A stretch of DNA of 64,000 bases from Flavobacteriaceae bacterium MAR_2010_72 (lineage in GTDB: Bacteria; Bacteroidota; Bacteroidia; Flavobacteriales; Flavobacteriaceae): NCBI GenBank assembly GCA_003550275.1, contig QXCW01000002.1, positions 310,001-374,000 of the forward strand, given 5' to 3'. The translations under genes and the position numbers were made by a program. The notes beneath the pieces were generated by a model. The model made no database searches and had not been told where the DNA came from. It saw only the letters and a list, made by a program, of their open reading frames with translations. This document shows, one piece after another, positions 44,643 to 52,249 of this stretch (the stretch's first letter is position 1; each line of letters begins with the position of its first letter).

Positions 44643-44680
44643 GATTAATAAAAGATTAATTGAATTAATAAAGGGTTAAT
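44643..44680 (+). promoter_or_regulatory. Phased TTAAT repeats (OmpR/PhoB-type operator)
   Basis: TTAAT occurs at 44645, 44656, 44665 and 44676, with steps of 11, 9 and 11 bp. Two 11-bp-spaced pairs 20 bp apart are what an OmpR/PhoB-type dimer binds. It lies 43 bp before the kinase start; the partner response regulator has the matching winged-helix output, so autoregulation is likely. Confidence 0.5.
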
Positions 44681-44722
44681 ATCACTTTAGAACCTGTTTT
44701 TTTAGTAATATAGTACTCTGTT

Positions 44723-45994
44723 TTGAGCAAGAGACGATTATATATAGCCATTTTTATTGTTGCCATTTTAGGGTTGTTTGTGGTGCAATACCAATACCTT
44801 AAAATTGGTCTTAATTTAGCCACAGTTCAATTTAACAAAAATATAGGGCTAGCTAGTCAGGATATCAAACAAGATTTGATTACGGAAAATCAATTGTCGT
44901 TTTTGGTAGGTCAAGCTATTACTGAAAATGATTCTTATTTTGATTTGAGTTTAGACAGTATTCAAGATGCTTCCAAACATTTTTTAAATGATTTTATTAC
45001 ACATAGGTTGTCCGTTCATGGAATAGACAAAGACTTTTCATACAGGCTATTTACAAGAGATAGTAGTTACTATCTGAAATCAAATAGAGATTTAAAATCT
45101 CGAACAGATTTGGTGACGGTTTCCGTAGAGCTGGAAGGATATTTACCAAGATTACTTGAAAAAAGCGTCATTTTAGAGTTGCAATTCGAAAATTTAAATG
45201 TTTATTTTTTATCACAGTTAAATGGACTTACAATACCTAGTTTCATATTAATTATGGTCATTATCATCATTTTTATTTGGGTGTTACGATCGGTATATTG
45301 GCAAAATAAGGTCATAACCACGACCAACGCTTTTATTAATAATCTTACTCATGAATTGAAAACGCCCGTGTTTTCGATTGGACTTGCTACTAAGATTTTA
45401 GAAGAAGGTGTCAAACCAGATAAAAAACCTATAATTGAACTGATTAGGCAACAAGTTGATCGTCTGAATATGCATATTGACAAGGTGTTAGAGCTTGGGA
45501 AATTGGAATTTCAAAAATCCTTGTTTAATTTAAAATATTTGGACTTTAAACCCAATTTGCTAAACTTATGCGAAAATTTTGAAGCTTTAGCGTCACTTGA
45601 AAACATTCAATTTACTTACGAATTAAGAGATGAGGACTATAAAATAAAAGGAGAAGCGAGTCATTTGGAAAATGCCATCAGTAATATTTTGGATAATGCA
45701 AAGAAGTATTCTGAAGAACCCAAAATTCAATTAATGGCAAATAAAAATAAGAAGCAATTAATTATTTCTGTAACTGACAATGGAATTGGAATACAAAAAA
45801 GCGATAAAGCCCTTATCTTTAAAAAGTATTATAGAGTGGAAAACGGAAACTTACATAAAACCAAAGGGTATGGTTTAGGGTTGAGTTATGTCAAAGAAGT
45901 TGTAAAAAAGCATAAGGGAAAAGTGACCATTGAGAGTAAACCTAATCACGGAACAACAGTCACGATAAGCCTTCCATTACATTATGGGAATTAA
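44723..45994 (+). CDS. Sensor histidine kinase
   Basis: A 423-residue membrane kinase. One membrane segment at about 7-26 and a second at about 172-195 (PSFILIMVIIIIFIWVLRSV) enclose a small periplasmic domain of about 145 residues that resembles no domain I can name. The cytosolic part has HisKA with H210 in LTHELKTPVFSIG, NAISNILDNAKKYS, TDNGIGIQ and GYGLGLSYVK. The only start in frame after the preceding stop is TTG at 44723. It overlaps the response-regulator gene by 11 bp. The sensed signal is unknown. TTAAT repeats upstream suggest positive feedback. Confidence 0.9.
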   Translation: MSKRRLYIAIFIVAILGLFVVQYQYLKIGLNLATVQFNKNIGLASQDIKQDLITENQLSFLVGQAITENDSYFDLSLDSIQDASKHFLNDFITHRLSVHGIDKDFSYRLFTRDSSYYLKSNRDLKSRTDLVTVSVELEGYLPRLLEKSVILELQFENLNVYFLSQLNGLTIPSFILIMVIIIIFIWVLRSVYWQNKVITTTNAFINNLTHELKTPVFSIGLATKILEEGVKPDKKPIIELIRQQVDRLNMHIDKVLELGKLEFQKSLFNLKYLDFKPNLLNLCENFEALASLENIQFTYELRDEDYKIKGEASHLENAISNILDNAKKYSEEPKIQLMANKNKKQLIISVTDNGIGIQKSDKALIFKKYYRVENGNLHKTKGYGLGLSYVKEVVKKHKGKVTIESKPNHGTTVTISLPLHYGN

Positions 45995-46685
45995 TAAAAA
46001 GAAAATAATCCTAATAGAGGATGATGCAACCTTGGGGTATCTGCTTTCAGAATATCTAAAGATGAATAGTTTTGAGCTGTATTGGGCTAAAAATGGTGTT
46101 GATTGTTTAAAAATGTTAGAACAAAATTCCTTTGATTTAGCAATTTTAGATGTAATGCTGCCCGATATTGACGGTTTTAGTTTAGCGCAAACTATAATAA
46201 ATTTACATCCAAAGTTACCTTTCATTTTTTTAACGGCTAGATCACTTAAGGTTGATGTTTTAAAGGGTTTCTCGGTAGGTGCGGTAGATTATTTAAAAAA
46301 ACCAATTGATGAAGAAGAGTTGGTCGTGAGAATAAAGTCCTTATTATCAAGATTGGATACATCCGTCACCAATGAAGACAAAATAAGGACTATCTATGGT
46401 ATTGGGAATTATGAGTTTAACACGGTCAATCAAACACTTAGTTTTAACGAAAAAGTTATAAACTTGACGAATAGAGAGAGTCAGCTTTTGCGATATTTTG
46501 TGACCCATAAAAACACCTTGTGTACACATAAGGATATTTTAACGCACATTTGGGGGAGAAATGACTATTTCAATAAAAAAAGCCTAAATGTATTCATTAC
46601 ACATTTGCGGAAGTATTTAAATAAAGATGCATCTATTAAAATTGAGAATGTTCACAATAGAGGTTTTATATTTAAAATGGAATAA
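45984..46685 (+). CDS. OmpR/PhoB-family response regulator
   Basis: A 233-residue DNA-binding regulator. The receiver has acidic pocket IEDD at 11-14, phospho-acceptor Asp56 in AILDVMLPDIDG and Lys in LKKPID. A winged-helix output follows (about 140-233) with RESQLLRYFVTHKNTLCTHK, ILTHIWGRNDYF and SLNVFITHLRKYL before the wing VHNRGFIF. Start codon lies within the kinase gene, so translation is coupled. It is the probable binder of the phased TTAAT boxes in front of the kinase. Followed by a 277-bp gap. Confidence 0.93.
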   Translation: MGINKKKIILIEDDATLGYLLSEYLKMNSFELYWAKNGVDCLKMLEQNSFDLAILDVMLPDIDGFSLAQTIINLHPKLPFIFLTARSLKVDVLKGFSVGAVDYLKKPIDEEELVVRIKSLLSRLDTSVTNEDKIRTIYGIGNYEFNTVNQTLSFNEKVINLTNRESQLLRYFVTHKNTLCTHKDILTHIWGRNDYFNKKSLNVFITHLRKYLNKDASIKIENVHNRGFIFKME

Positions 46686-46962
46686 ATTATACACTTAATC
46701 GATAAAAAGCAACATTTTATCGGAATATTTTCTTTATTCGATTTTTTTTAACATATATTAGCAGTCCTTCATAAGCCCCTAAAATCACTTATCAAGGTAA
46801 TTTTTAATCCATTCCCTCACAGTATTTACAATATTGGGCAGTTTTGTGCTCTATAATTAATAATCCATTCTTCCCTCGATTGGCATTTTTTAATGCTCAA
46901 CAATTATTAATTAACTAAACTAAAATAGTTTAACTATTGTATAACCCTAAATTGAGAATAGC

Positions 46963-47139
46963 ATGAAAACTCTAAAAATTACATTTTTATTATTGGCAAT
47001 ATTATTATTGACCGTTTCAGGACAAAGCAGTGATACCCTAAAGAATGACCAAGCAGAGACTTACAAAAAAAGCGAAGCTAAATACTATTTGTTGGCTCAT
47101 ACTAAAGATAAGATTACATTGCCTACTGGTGAACAATAA
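46963..47139 (+). CDS. Small secreted protein (58 aa)
   Basis: A 58-residue product with a clear signal peptide (MKTLKITFLLLAILLLTVSG, cut near SGQ). The mature peptide of about 37 residues is polar and charged (QSSDTLKNDQAETYKKSEAK, then YYLLAHTKDK). I do not recognise a family. It lies between two two-component systems, has an inverted repeat AATAGT-TTA-ACTATT at 46924-46938 in its upstream region and a terminator behind, so it is probably a real gene controlled on its own. It could be a signal, a toxin-like peptide or a periplasmic modulator of the adjacent TPR kinase; nothing in the sequence decides. Confidence 0.6.
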   Translation: MKTLKITFLLLAILLLTVSGQSSDTLKNDQAETYKKSEAKYYLLAHTKDKITLPTGEQ

Positions 47140-47198
47140 GCTGAAATTTAAAAATATATATTAACCTCTTGTTAGACAATGAGAGGTTTTCGCATATC

Positions 47199-47233
47199 AA
47201 CTATTTACTTTAAAAAGAGTAAATAGTTTTTTA
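47199..47233 (+). terminator. Terminator-like hairpin after the small secreted protein gene
   Basis: AACTATTTACT (47199-47209) pairs perfectly with AGTAAATAGTT (47218-47228), then a T run. A weaker AACCTCT/AGAGGTT stem (47163-47188) precedes it. Confidence 0.7.
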
Positions 47234-47239
47234 TTTTAA

Positions 47240-47270
47240 TACATTTGAAACAGTTACTTAATTCAAATGT
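47240..47270. promoter_or_regulatory. -7 box inside a 9-bp inverted repeat upstream of the TPR kinase
   Basis: TACATTTG (47240-47247) fits TAnnTTTG. ACATTTGAA (47241-47249) and TTCAAATGT (47262-47270) form a perfect inverted repeat with a 12-bp spacer, ending 5 bp before the ATG at 47276. An operator over the promoter is the simplest reading. Confidence 0.5.
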
Positions 47271-47275
47271 AATTA

Positions 47276-49300
47276 ATGCGCCTAGTATTTTTTTTCTTTC
47301 TATTTATCATCCATACTGTTGCGACAACTCAATCAAGCAACCTTTCGAAGTTAGACAGTGTTATATATTATAGACAATTATCTAAAAATGCAGATTTAAC
47401 TTTTCAGGATCGATTGCAACTTGCTAAAAAAGCAAGTGATTTGTCGTCCCAATTAAATATTGATACTACTACGGTTTTAGATAATAGAAATCTATCCTTT
47501 TTATATTTAATGCTAGGGGATTATGAGCCATACAAAGAAGTGAATACTATTAATTTGAAATTAGCAACCCAACTTAAGGATAGTTTAGTTCTTGCAATTG
47601 CAAATAACAACCTTGCATGGTATCATCATTACAATCAGCAAAATGACAGCGCTTATTACTACTATAATAAGGCTCTCCATTGGTATGAACAATTGAATAG
47701 CCTCAAAAATCAAGCGAGTATTCTGGGTAATATCGCTAGTATTCAGAGAATTGAAAAGGATTATGTTGGAAGCGAGGAAAATATTATTAGAGCATTAAAG
47801 CTGCTACAAAAGCTACCTTCTACAGAAGCTAATTTGGATAACCAATGGATAATGTACAACCGTCTAGGGATTATCTCACTTGACTTAAAGCAATATGATA
47901 AATCACTTGAATATCATGATAAGGCGCTTGAAGTCAGTGATAAAATGAAAGATGGTTATTACAACGAAAAAACATCAATTCATAATAAAGCTTCTGTATA
48001 TAGAAAAACTAAAAAATTTGATGAGGCCATCGCGTTGTACGAATCCCTTTTGGAAGAGGAGGTATTATTTGAAATGGATCCAATATACTACCCTCTTATT
48101 ATTGATAATTTGGCATTTACGAAATTTGAAGCTGGCCATAAGGATTACGATAACATCGAGCGAGAACTTAAAAGGGCCTATAGGTTAGGTGATAGCCTCC
48201 AAGATCAGGTAATAAAGTTGGGTGTTACAATTGATCTCGCTAAATTTTATAAGGGTTTAAATCAAGTTGATAGTGCGGCACATTATGCGCAAAAGTCATA
48301 TGAGCTTTCAAAAAGCATATCAGATAACGACATTCTTTTAGAGTCCATGTCAATTCTTGCACAACTCAAACAAGGGGACGAAGCTAAAATGTACTTTAAC
48401 GAGCATGTAAAATTAAGTGATAGTTTGTTGTTTAAAGAGCGTTCTGCAAGAAACAAGTTCGCAAGAATTGCTTTTGAAACAGAGGAGATGGAACGTGAAA
48501 ACGAGCGTATTTCTAGAGAACGCTTATGGCTATTGATGCTTTCTGTTGGCTTATTACTTACTTTGGTCTTATTATATATTATTATTTCACAACGGGCAAA
48601 AAATAAAGAATTGAAGTTTAGACAAGATCAGCAACAGGCCAATGAGGAAATATATAACCTGATGCTTTCTCAACAAGATAAAGTTGAAGAGGCTCGAACC
48701 AACGAAAAAAGACGGATTTCCCAAGAGTTGCACGATGGTATTCTGGGGCGTCTATTTGGTACGCGTTTAAGTTTAGATAGTTTTAATTTTAGTGAAGGCC
48801 CAGAGGCAATTAAAACAAGATCAAATTATATTTCAGAATTAAAAATAATTGAAGAAGATATTCGAAAAATTTCACATGATTTAAATACTGATTTTGTGTC
48901 TGGATCTGGCTTCATGGATATTCTTGAAGAGTTAATAGAAAAGCAAACCCAAGCATACCAATTGAAATATACATTCAATTCAGATGATAGTATTGTTTGG
49001 GAAACTGTTCTAAATAAAACTAAAATCAATATATATAGAATTGTCCAAGAAGCGCTTCAGAATATTTATAAACACGCCGAAGCCAAAATCGTTCAGATTA
49101 GTTTTAAACTAAAAAAAGATGTAATTTGCTTGAGCATCAAAGATGACGGAAAAGGCTTTGACGTTAATAAAAGCAAAAAGGGTATAGGCCTAAAAAACAT
49201 TAACTCAAGAGTTAAAGAATTTGATGGAAATGTCAATTTTGAGTCTCAAATTAATGAAGGTACAATTATAACGATAAAAATTCCATACCAACCAAATTAA
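47276..49300 (+). CDS. TPR-containing sensor histidine kinase (HisKA_3/NarX-DegS type)
   Basis: A 674-residue kinase. Signal peptide (MRLVFFFFLFIIHTVATTQS), then a periplasmic TPR array from about 50 to 400 (for instance NNLAWYHHYNQQNDSAYYYY, KSLEYHDKALEVSDKMKDGY). A coiled segment with many Glu/Arg leads into one membrane helix at about 417-438. After it come HisKA_3 with H486 in ISQELHDGILGRL and an ATPase with ALQNIYKHAEAK, IKDDGKGFD and GIGLKNINSRVK. It precedes its LuxR-type response regulator by 5 bp. Such TPR kinases are common in Bacteroidota; the ligand is not known, possibly a peptide such as the small secreted product upstream. Confidence 0.9.
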   Translation: MRLVFFFFLFIIHTVATTQSSNLSKLDSVIYYRQLSKNADLTFQDRLQLAKKASDLSSQLNIDTTTVLDNRNLSFLYLMLGDYEPYKEVNTINLKLATQLKDSLVLAIANNNLAWYHHYNQQNDSAYYYYNKALHWYEQLNSLKNQASILGNIASIQRIEKDYVGSEENIIRALKLLQKLPSTEANLDNQWIMYNRLGIISLDLKQYDKSLEYHDKALEVSDKMKDGYYNEKTSIHNKASVYRKTKKFDEAIALYESLLEEEVLFEMDPIYYPLIIDNLAFTKFEAGHKDYDNIERELKRAYRLGDSLQDQVIKLGVTIDLAKFYKGLNQVDSAAHYAQKSYELSKSISDNDILLESMSILAQLKQGDEAKMYFNEHVKLSDSLLFKERSARNKFARIAFETEEMERENERISRERLWLLMLSVGLLLTLVLLYIIISQRAKNKELKFRQDQQQANEEIYNLMLSQQDKVEEARTNEKRRISQELHDGILGRLFGTRLSLDSFNFSEGPEAIKTRSNYISELKIIEEDIRKISHDLNTDFVSGSGFMDILEELIEKQTQAYQLKYTFNSDDSIVWETVLNKTKINIYRIVQEALQNIYKHAEAKIVQISFKLKKDVICLSIKDDGKGFDVNKSKKGIGLKNINSRVKEFDGNVNFESQINEGTIITIKIPYQPN

Positions 49301-49305
49301 GCATT

Positions 49306-49974
49306 ATGCAACACATCAATATTTTAATGGTCGACGATCACCCAATCATTATCGAAGGCTATCAAAACACTTTGATGGCTACCAAAAAGGAGGACCAAAC
49401 CTTATTAATAGATACGGCAAATTCGTGTGATGCCGCCAATCAGTTAATGCAACGGGCATCAAAAGAAAAACCTTATGACGTTTGTTTTTTTGATATCAGT
49501 TTACCAAGTTCGGCAGACGGGAGCATTAATTCCGGGGAGGATCTGGCAAAAATTGCTAGATCCATTTTGCCAAAGGCCAAAGTGATTATTTTGACCATGT
49601 TCAATGAATCCTATCGCATCCATAATATCATCAAGGAAATTAGCCCTGATGGCTTTTTAATTAAAAGTGACCTGACTTCAAGTGAACTCGCCGAAGCCTT
49701 TCAGCATATCATATCCTCACCACCTTATTATAGTAGTACGGTTAGTAATTATTTAAAAAAATCGATTACAAGTGACATTTATGTTGATGATATAAATCGT
49801 AAAATTCTGCACCTATTATCCCAAGGAATTAAAACACGAAGTTTGACCGAACACATCGATTTGTCGATGAGTGCCATTGAAAAGCGGAAAAAACAAATGA
49901 AATTATTGTTCTCGGTTGAAGATGGAAAGGACGAAACACTCCTTGAAGAGGCCCGACAAAAAGGTTTTTTGTAG
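49306..49974 (+). CDS. LuxR/NarL-family response regulator
   Basis: A 222-residue regulator. Receiver: VDDHP at 9-13, phospho-acceptor Asp63 in CFFDISLPSS, Ser/Thr in ILTMF, Lys in LIKSDL. A C-terminal helix-turn-helix of the NarL kind starts near 158 (INRKILHLLSQGIKTRSLTE, then IDLSMSAIEKRKKQMKLLF). The usual output sequence is somewhat altered (LSMSAIEKRKKQM for LS..TVK.HR), typical of flavobacterial regulators of this group. It is paired with the TPR kinase (5 bp gap). The CGG-T5-CCG repeats 70 bp after its stop may be a target. Confidence 0.9.
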   Translation: MQHINILMVDDHPIIIEGYQNTLMATKKEDQTLLIDTANSCDAANQLMQRASKEKPYDVCFFDISLPSSADGSINSGEDLAKIARSILPKAKVIILTMFNESYRIHNIIKEISPDGFLIKSDLTSSELAEAFQHIISSPPYYSSTVSNYLKKSITSDIYVDDINRKILHLLSQGIKTRSLTEHIDLSMSAIEKRKKQMKLLFSVEDGKDETLLEEARQKGFL

Positions 49975-50044
49975 AAAAACTGTTAAAAATTCCATTTCTT
50001 TTATTTTGAAAAACTCTTGAAACCCTTGTACTTGCTGAATAGTA

Positions 50045-50077
50045 CGGTTTTTCCGCATCAAGTTTGCGGTTTTTCCG
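50045..50077. promoter_or_regulatory. Two CGG-TTTTT-CCG sites, 22 bp apart
   Basis: CGGTTTTTCCG is found at 50045-50055 and again at 50067-50077. Each is a dyad (CGG/CCG) and the two start 22 bp apart. They lie 24 bp upstream of a TATATTTG box, with no coding gene behind it on this strand. Confidence 0.5.
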
Positions 50078-50101
50078 TAACATTAATTCTATAACTAAAA
50101 C

Positions 50102-50109
50102 TATATTTG
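50102..50109 (+). promoter_or_regulatory. -7 box of a candidate small RNA
   Basis: TATATTTG fits TAnnTTTG. There is no good -33. The next annotated gene on this strand begins over 700 bp away, beyond a hairpin at 50169-50200. Confidence 0.45.
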
Positions 50110-50114
50110 AATGT

Positions 50115-50203
50115 CAACAAAAATTAATTAATCCCTCTAAGTAATTTGTTGGAATAATAGCAAAGAATGAAACCTGATAGTCGCTCGATTGTCAGGTTTC
50201 TTA
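50115..50203 (+). ncRNA. Candidate small RNA (about 90 nt)
   Basis: Inferred transcript from the -7 box at 50102-50109 to the hairpin GAAACCTGA (50169-50177) / TCAGGTTTC (50192-50200), which is followed by a T-rich tail. It holds only two very short frames (6 and 14 codons), so a structural or regulatory RNA is likelier than a protein. The same hairpin could serve as the 3' end of the convergent gene at 50208-50705, which weakens the call. Confidence 0.35.
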
Positions 50204-50207
50204 TTTA

Positions 50208-50705
50208 TTAGAAAAGCCTTTCGGTATTGTTTACAACTTTCACTATAAACAATCCTAGATAAATTATGGCAACAACAAATTTTATAAATGTTGATGCCAA
50301 AAAACCTAAAAAGGATCCAAAAGCTGCCTTTAAGGCCTTATTGAATTCACTCTTATTCATTAGTTCGCCAATTAGAGCGCCTAAAAAAGGCCCAATAATA
50401 ATACCTCCTGGAATTGGAGAAAGTAGACCAACAACTAAACCAATAGAGGTGCCAATAATACCCGCTCTACTGCCTCCATACCGTTTTGTTCCCATTGCTG
50501 GGATGATATAATCCAAAAACCAAATACCTATAGCGAGTATGAAGGTTATAATTAAAAATGTCCAATTAAACGGTATAGCTTCGGTAAAATGAAGAATAAG
50601 CAACCCAGCCCAACTGGTTAGCGGTCCAGGCAATACAGGCAAAAAACTACCAATAAGACCTAAAACCATAAAGAGTAGAGCTAAAATGACTAGAAAAATA
50701 TCCAT
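50208..50705 (-). CDS. DUF456 membrane protein
   Basis: A 165-residue inner-membrane protein with about four to five membrane segments and the DUF456 pattern: an N-terminal GLIGSFLPVLPGPLTSWAGL, a middle FLDYIIPAMGTKRYGGSRAG and the Gly-rich GLLSPIPGGIIIGPFLGALIGEL. The Gly/Pro turns resemble glycine-zipper membrane proteins. Function unknown. Its end lies beside the hairpin at 50169-50200; its start is 141 bp from the divergent lipoprotein gene. Confidence 0.85.
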   Translation of the reverse strand: MDIFLVILALLFMVLGLIGSFLPVLPGPLTSWAGLLILHFTEAIPFNWTFLIITFILAIGIWFLDYIIPAMGTKRYGGSRAGIIGTSIGLVVGLLSPIPGGIIIGPFLGALIGELMNKSEFNKALKAAFGSFLGFLASTFIKFVVAIIYLGLFIVKVVNNTERLF

Positions 50706-50846
50706 TTACAAACTTTAAGAATTCAAATGATAAGACGAGCACATAGCTTTATAGTTACATTTAAATTATAGGTATTATTAATTATAAAGGAAGTCCTAAA
50801 GAAAAATTCCAAAAAAATTGTACTTTTCGGTTTCAGTTCAACCACC

Positions 50847-51323
50847 ATGAAGTATACCTTACTATTCATTTGTTGCCTAGGTTTATGGTCTTGTAATTAT
50901 TTCGAGAAAAAGAAAGTCTACACTAAAGACATTCTTGAAGAAGAATTACAAACTTTTAATTGGAATGAAGTAGATGAGTATCCAACATTTGTGTCGTGTG
51001 ATTCTGTTATGAGTAAGAATCATAAACGTCAATGTTTTGAACAAACCTTATTGCAAATACTTAATAAAAATCTTGCTCAACAAAATATTGTGGTTATCGA
51101 AGATGTGTTAGACACTATCGATTTAAAAATTACGATTACTAAAGAAGGCCGTTTTAATATAGATTCAATTTCGAGTAGTGAGGAAATAAGGAGGCAGATT
51201 CCAAAAATTGATAGCCTTTTAATGCGATGTCTGGATTCGCTTCCAACCATATATCCCGCAATTAAACGAAGTCAACAGGTTACAACGCAATTCTCTTTAC
51301 CTGTGGTGGTGAAAATCAATTAA
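50847..51323 (+). CDS. Lipoprotein with TonB C-terminal-like domain
   Basis: A 158-residue lipoprotein. The signal peptide ends LWSC (Cys16). After a charged linker, EVDEYPTFVSCDSV, RQCFEQTLLQILNKNL, IDLKITITKEGRFNIDSI and DSLPTIYPAIKRSQQVTTQF with VVVKIN follow the order found in the C-terminal domain of flavobacterial TonB-like proteins: VEEYPVFPGC, CF, a helix, a strand with KEG, then SLP and P. It lacks a membrane helix and the Pro-rich linker of true TonB, so it is a stand-alone TonB-C-like lipoprotein, probably not an energy transducer. Tentative. Confidence 0.55.
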   Translation: MKYTLLFICCLGLWSCNYFEKKKVYTKDILEEELQTFNWNEVDEYPTFVSCDSVMSKNHKRQCFEQTLLQILNKNLAQQNIVVIEDVLDTIDLKITITKEGRFNIDSISSSEEIRRQIPKIDSLLMRCLDSLPTIYPAIKRSQQVTTQFSLPVVVKIN

Positions 51324-51335
51324 ATAATTTTCTGG

Positions 51336-52196
51336 CTAAAGCGTGAGCTTGTATCCCACAGTTATATTTGTAGAAAAATTACCATTATTCTCTAATAAGG
51401 CGGCAAAAAGCTCATTATAGCTAATAGTAAAAAAACTGTTTTCTGAAACGCTTATTTCTGCACCAACCCCAAACGTAAATGGGATGTCGAATACCGTTTC
51501 AGAAACCGTTGTTGTTCCACCTGCGCCATCTGCAACCGTATTTTTTAGAAAATTGAGTGTCGCAAATTTAGATTGGGCATATAAATTAAATTTAGTGGCA
51601 TTGATTACTCTAAATCGGTAGCCCATGGCAAGCTCTGTTGTTGAAAATTTAAAGTTATGTGTTTTAAACACATGTCGCAATTGCATAAAAAGGGCATGTG
51701 GTTTTATTCGCTTACCATCCAAAAGTTCCAGTTCGATACCAAATTGCGGTAATACGGCATTCGTAGTATTTCTAACAAAAGGCGTATTAGTAACACCTCC
51801 AAATGTGCCAAATAAAAGTTGAGGTGTGGCCTTATATATTGACGTTTTGTACTCTGGATCTTGTGACAGATTGTAATCGTCAATGTAGGCCTTTAAGTCG
51901 AAAAGTGTAAACTTCAAATCAAAAGTTGGAACGCCCGTAATATTTTGTAAAGTGCTTTTATATTCCCATTGGTACATACGTGCTTCATTTCTTGTATTTA
52001 ATAATTCAACAATTGTATTGTCGCTCTTGCGAACAAAATAGCGATAACGGTTATCAATAATGTTCCAGAGTAAATCCAATTCACCCTCAACTTCCATTAT
52101 AAGCTCATGGTTTTCGTTACCAACGGAATAAGTGTCTTGTGAGAAAAGTGAGTTCGAGCTAAATAGAATAAATAATAGGATAGCGATGTTTTTCAT
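51336..52196 (-). CDS. Predicted outer-membrane beta-barrel protein
   Basis: A 286-residue exported protein: signal peptide MKNIAILLFILFSSNSLFSQ, then mostly alternating hydrophobic strands (for example TTELAMGYRFRVINATKFNL, ISVSENSFFTISYNELFAAL) and a C-terminus ending in an aromatic/hydrophobic strand, NGNFSTNITVGYKLTL. This is the look of an 8-10-strand outer-membrane barrel. No named family. It is convergent with the TonB-C-like lipoprotein (12-bp gap) and follows a GT2 gene on the same strand after 53 bp. Confidence 0.55.
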   Translation of the reverse strand: MKNIAILLFILFSSNSLFSQDTYSVGNENHELIMEVEGELDLLWNIIDNRYRYFVRKSDNTIVELLNTRNEARMYQWEYKSTLQNITGVPTFDLKFTLFDLKAYIDDYNLSQDPEYKTSIYKATPQLLFGTFGGVTNTPFVRNTTNAVLPQFGIELELLDGKRIKPHALFMQLRHVFKTHNFKFSTTELAMGYRFRVINATKFNLYAQSKFATLNFLKNTVADGAGGTTTVSETVFDIPFTFGVGAEISVSENSFFTISYNELFAALLENNGNFSTNITVGYKLTL

Positions 52197-52249
52197 TGGG
52201 ATTCAGGATTATAGATGAGTAAATCTAACAAAAATAAATGAAAACAACA

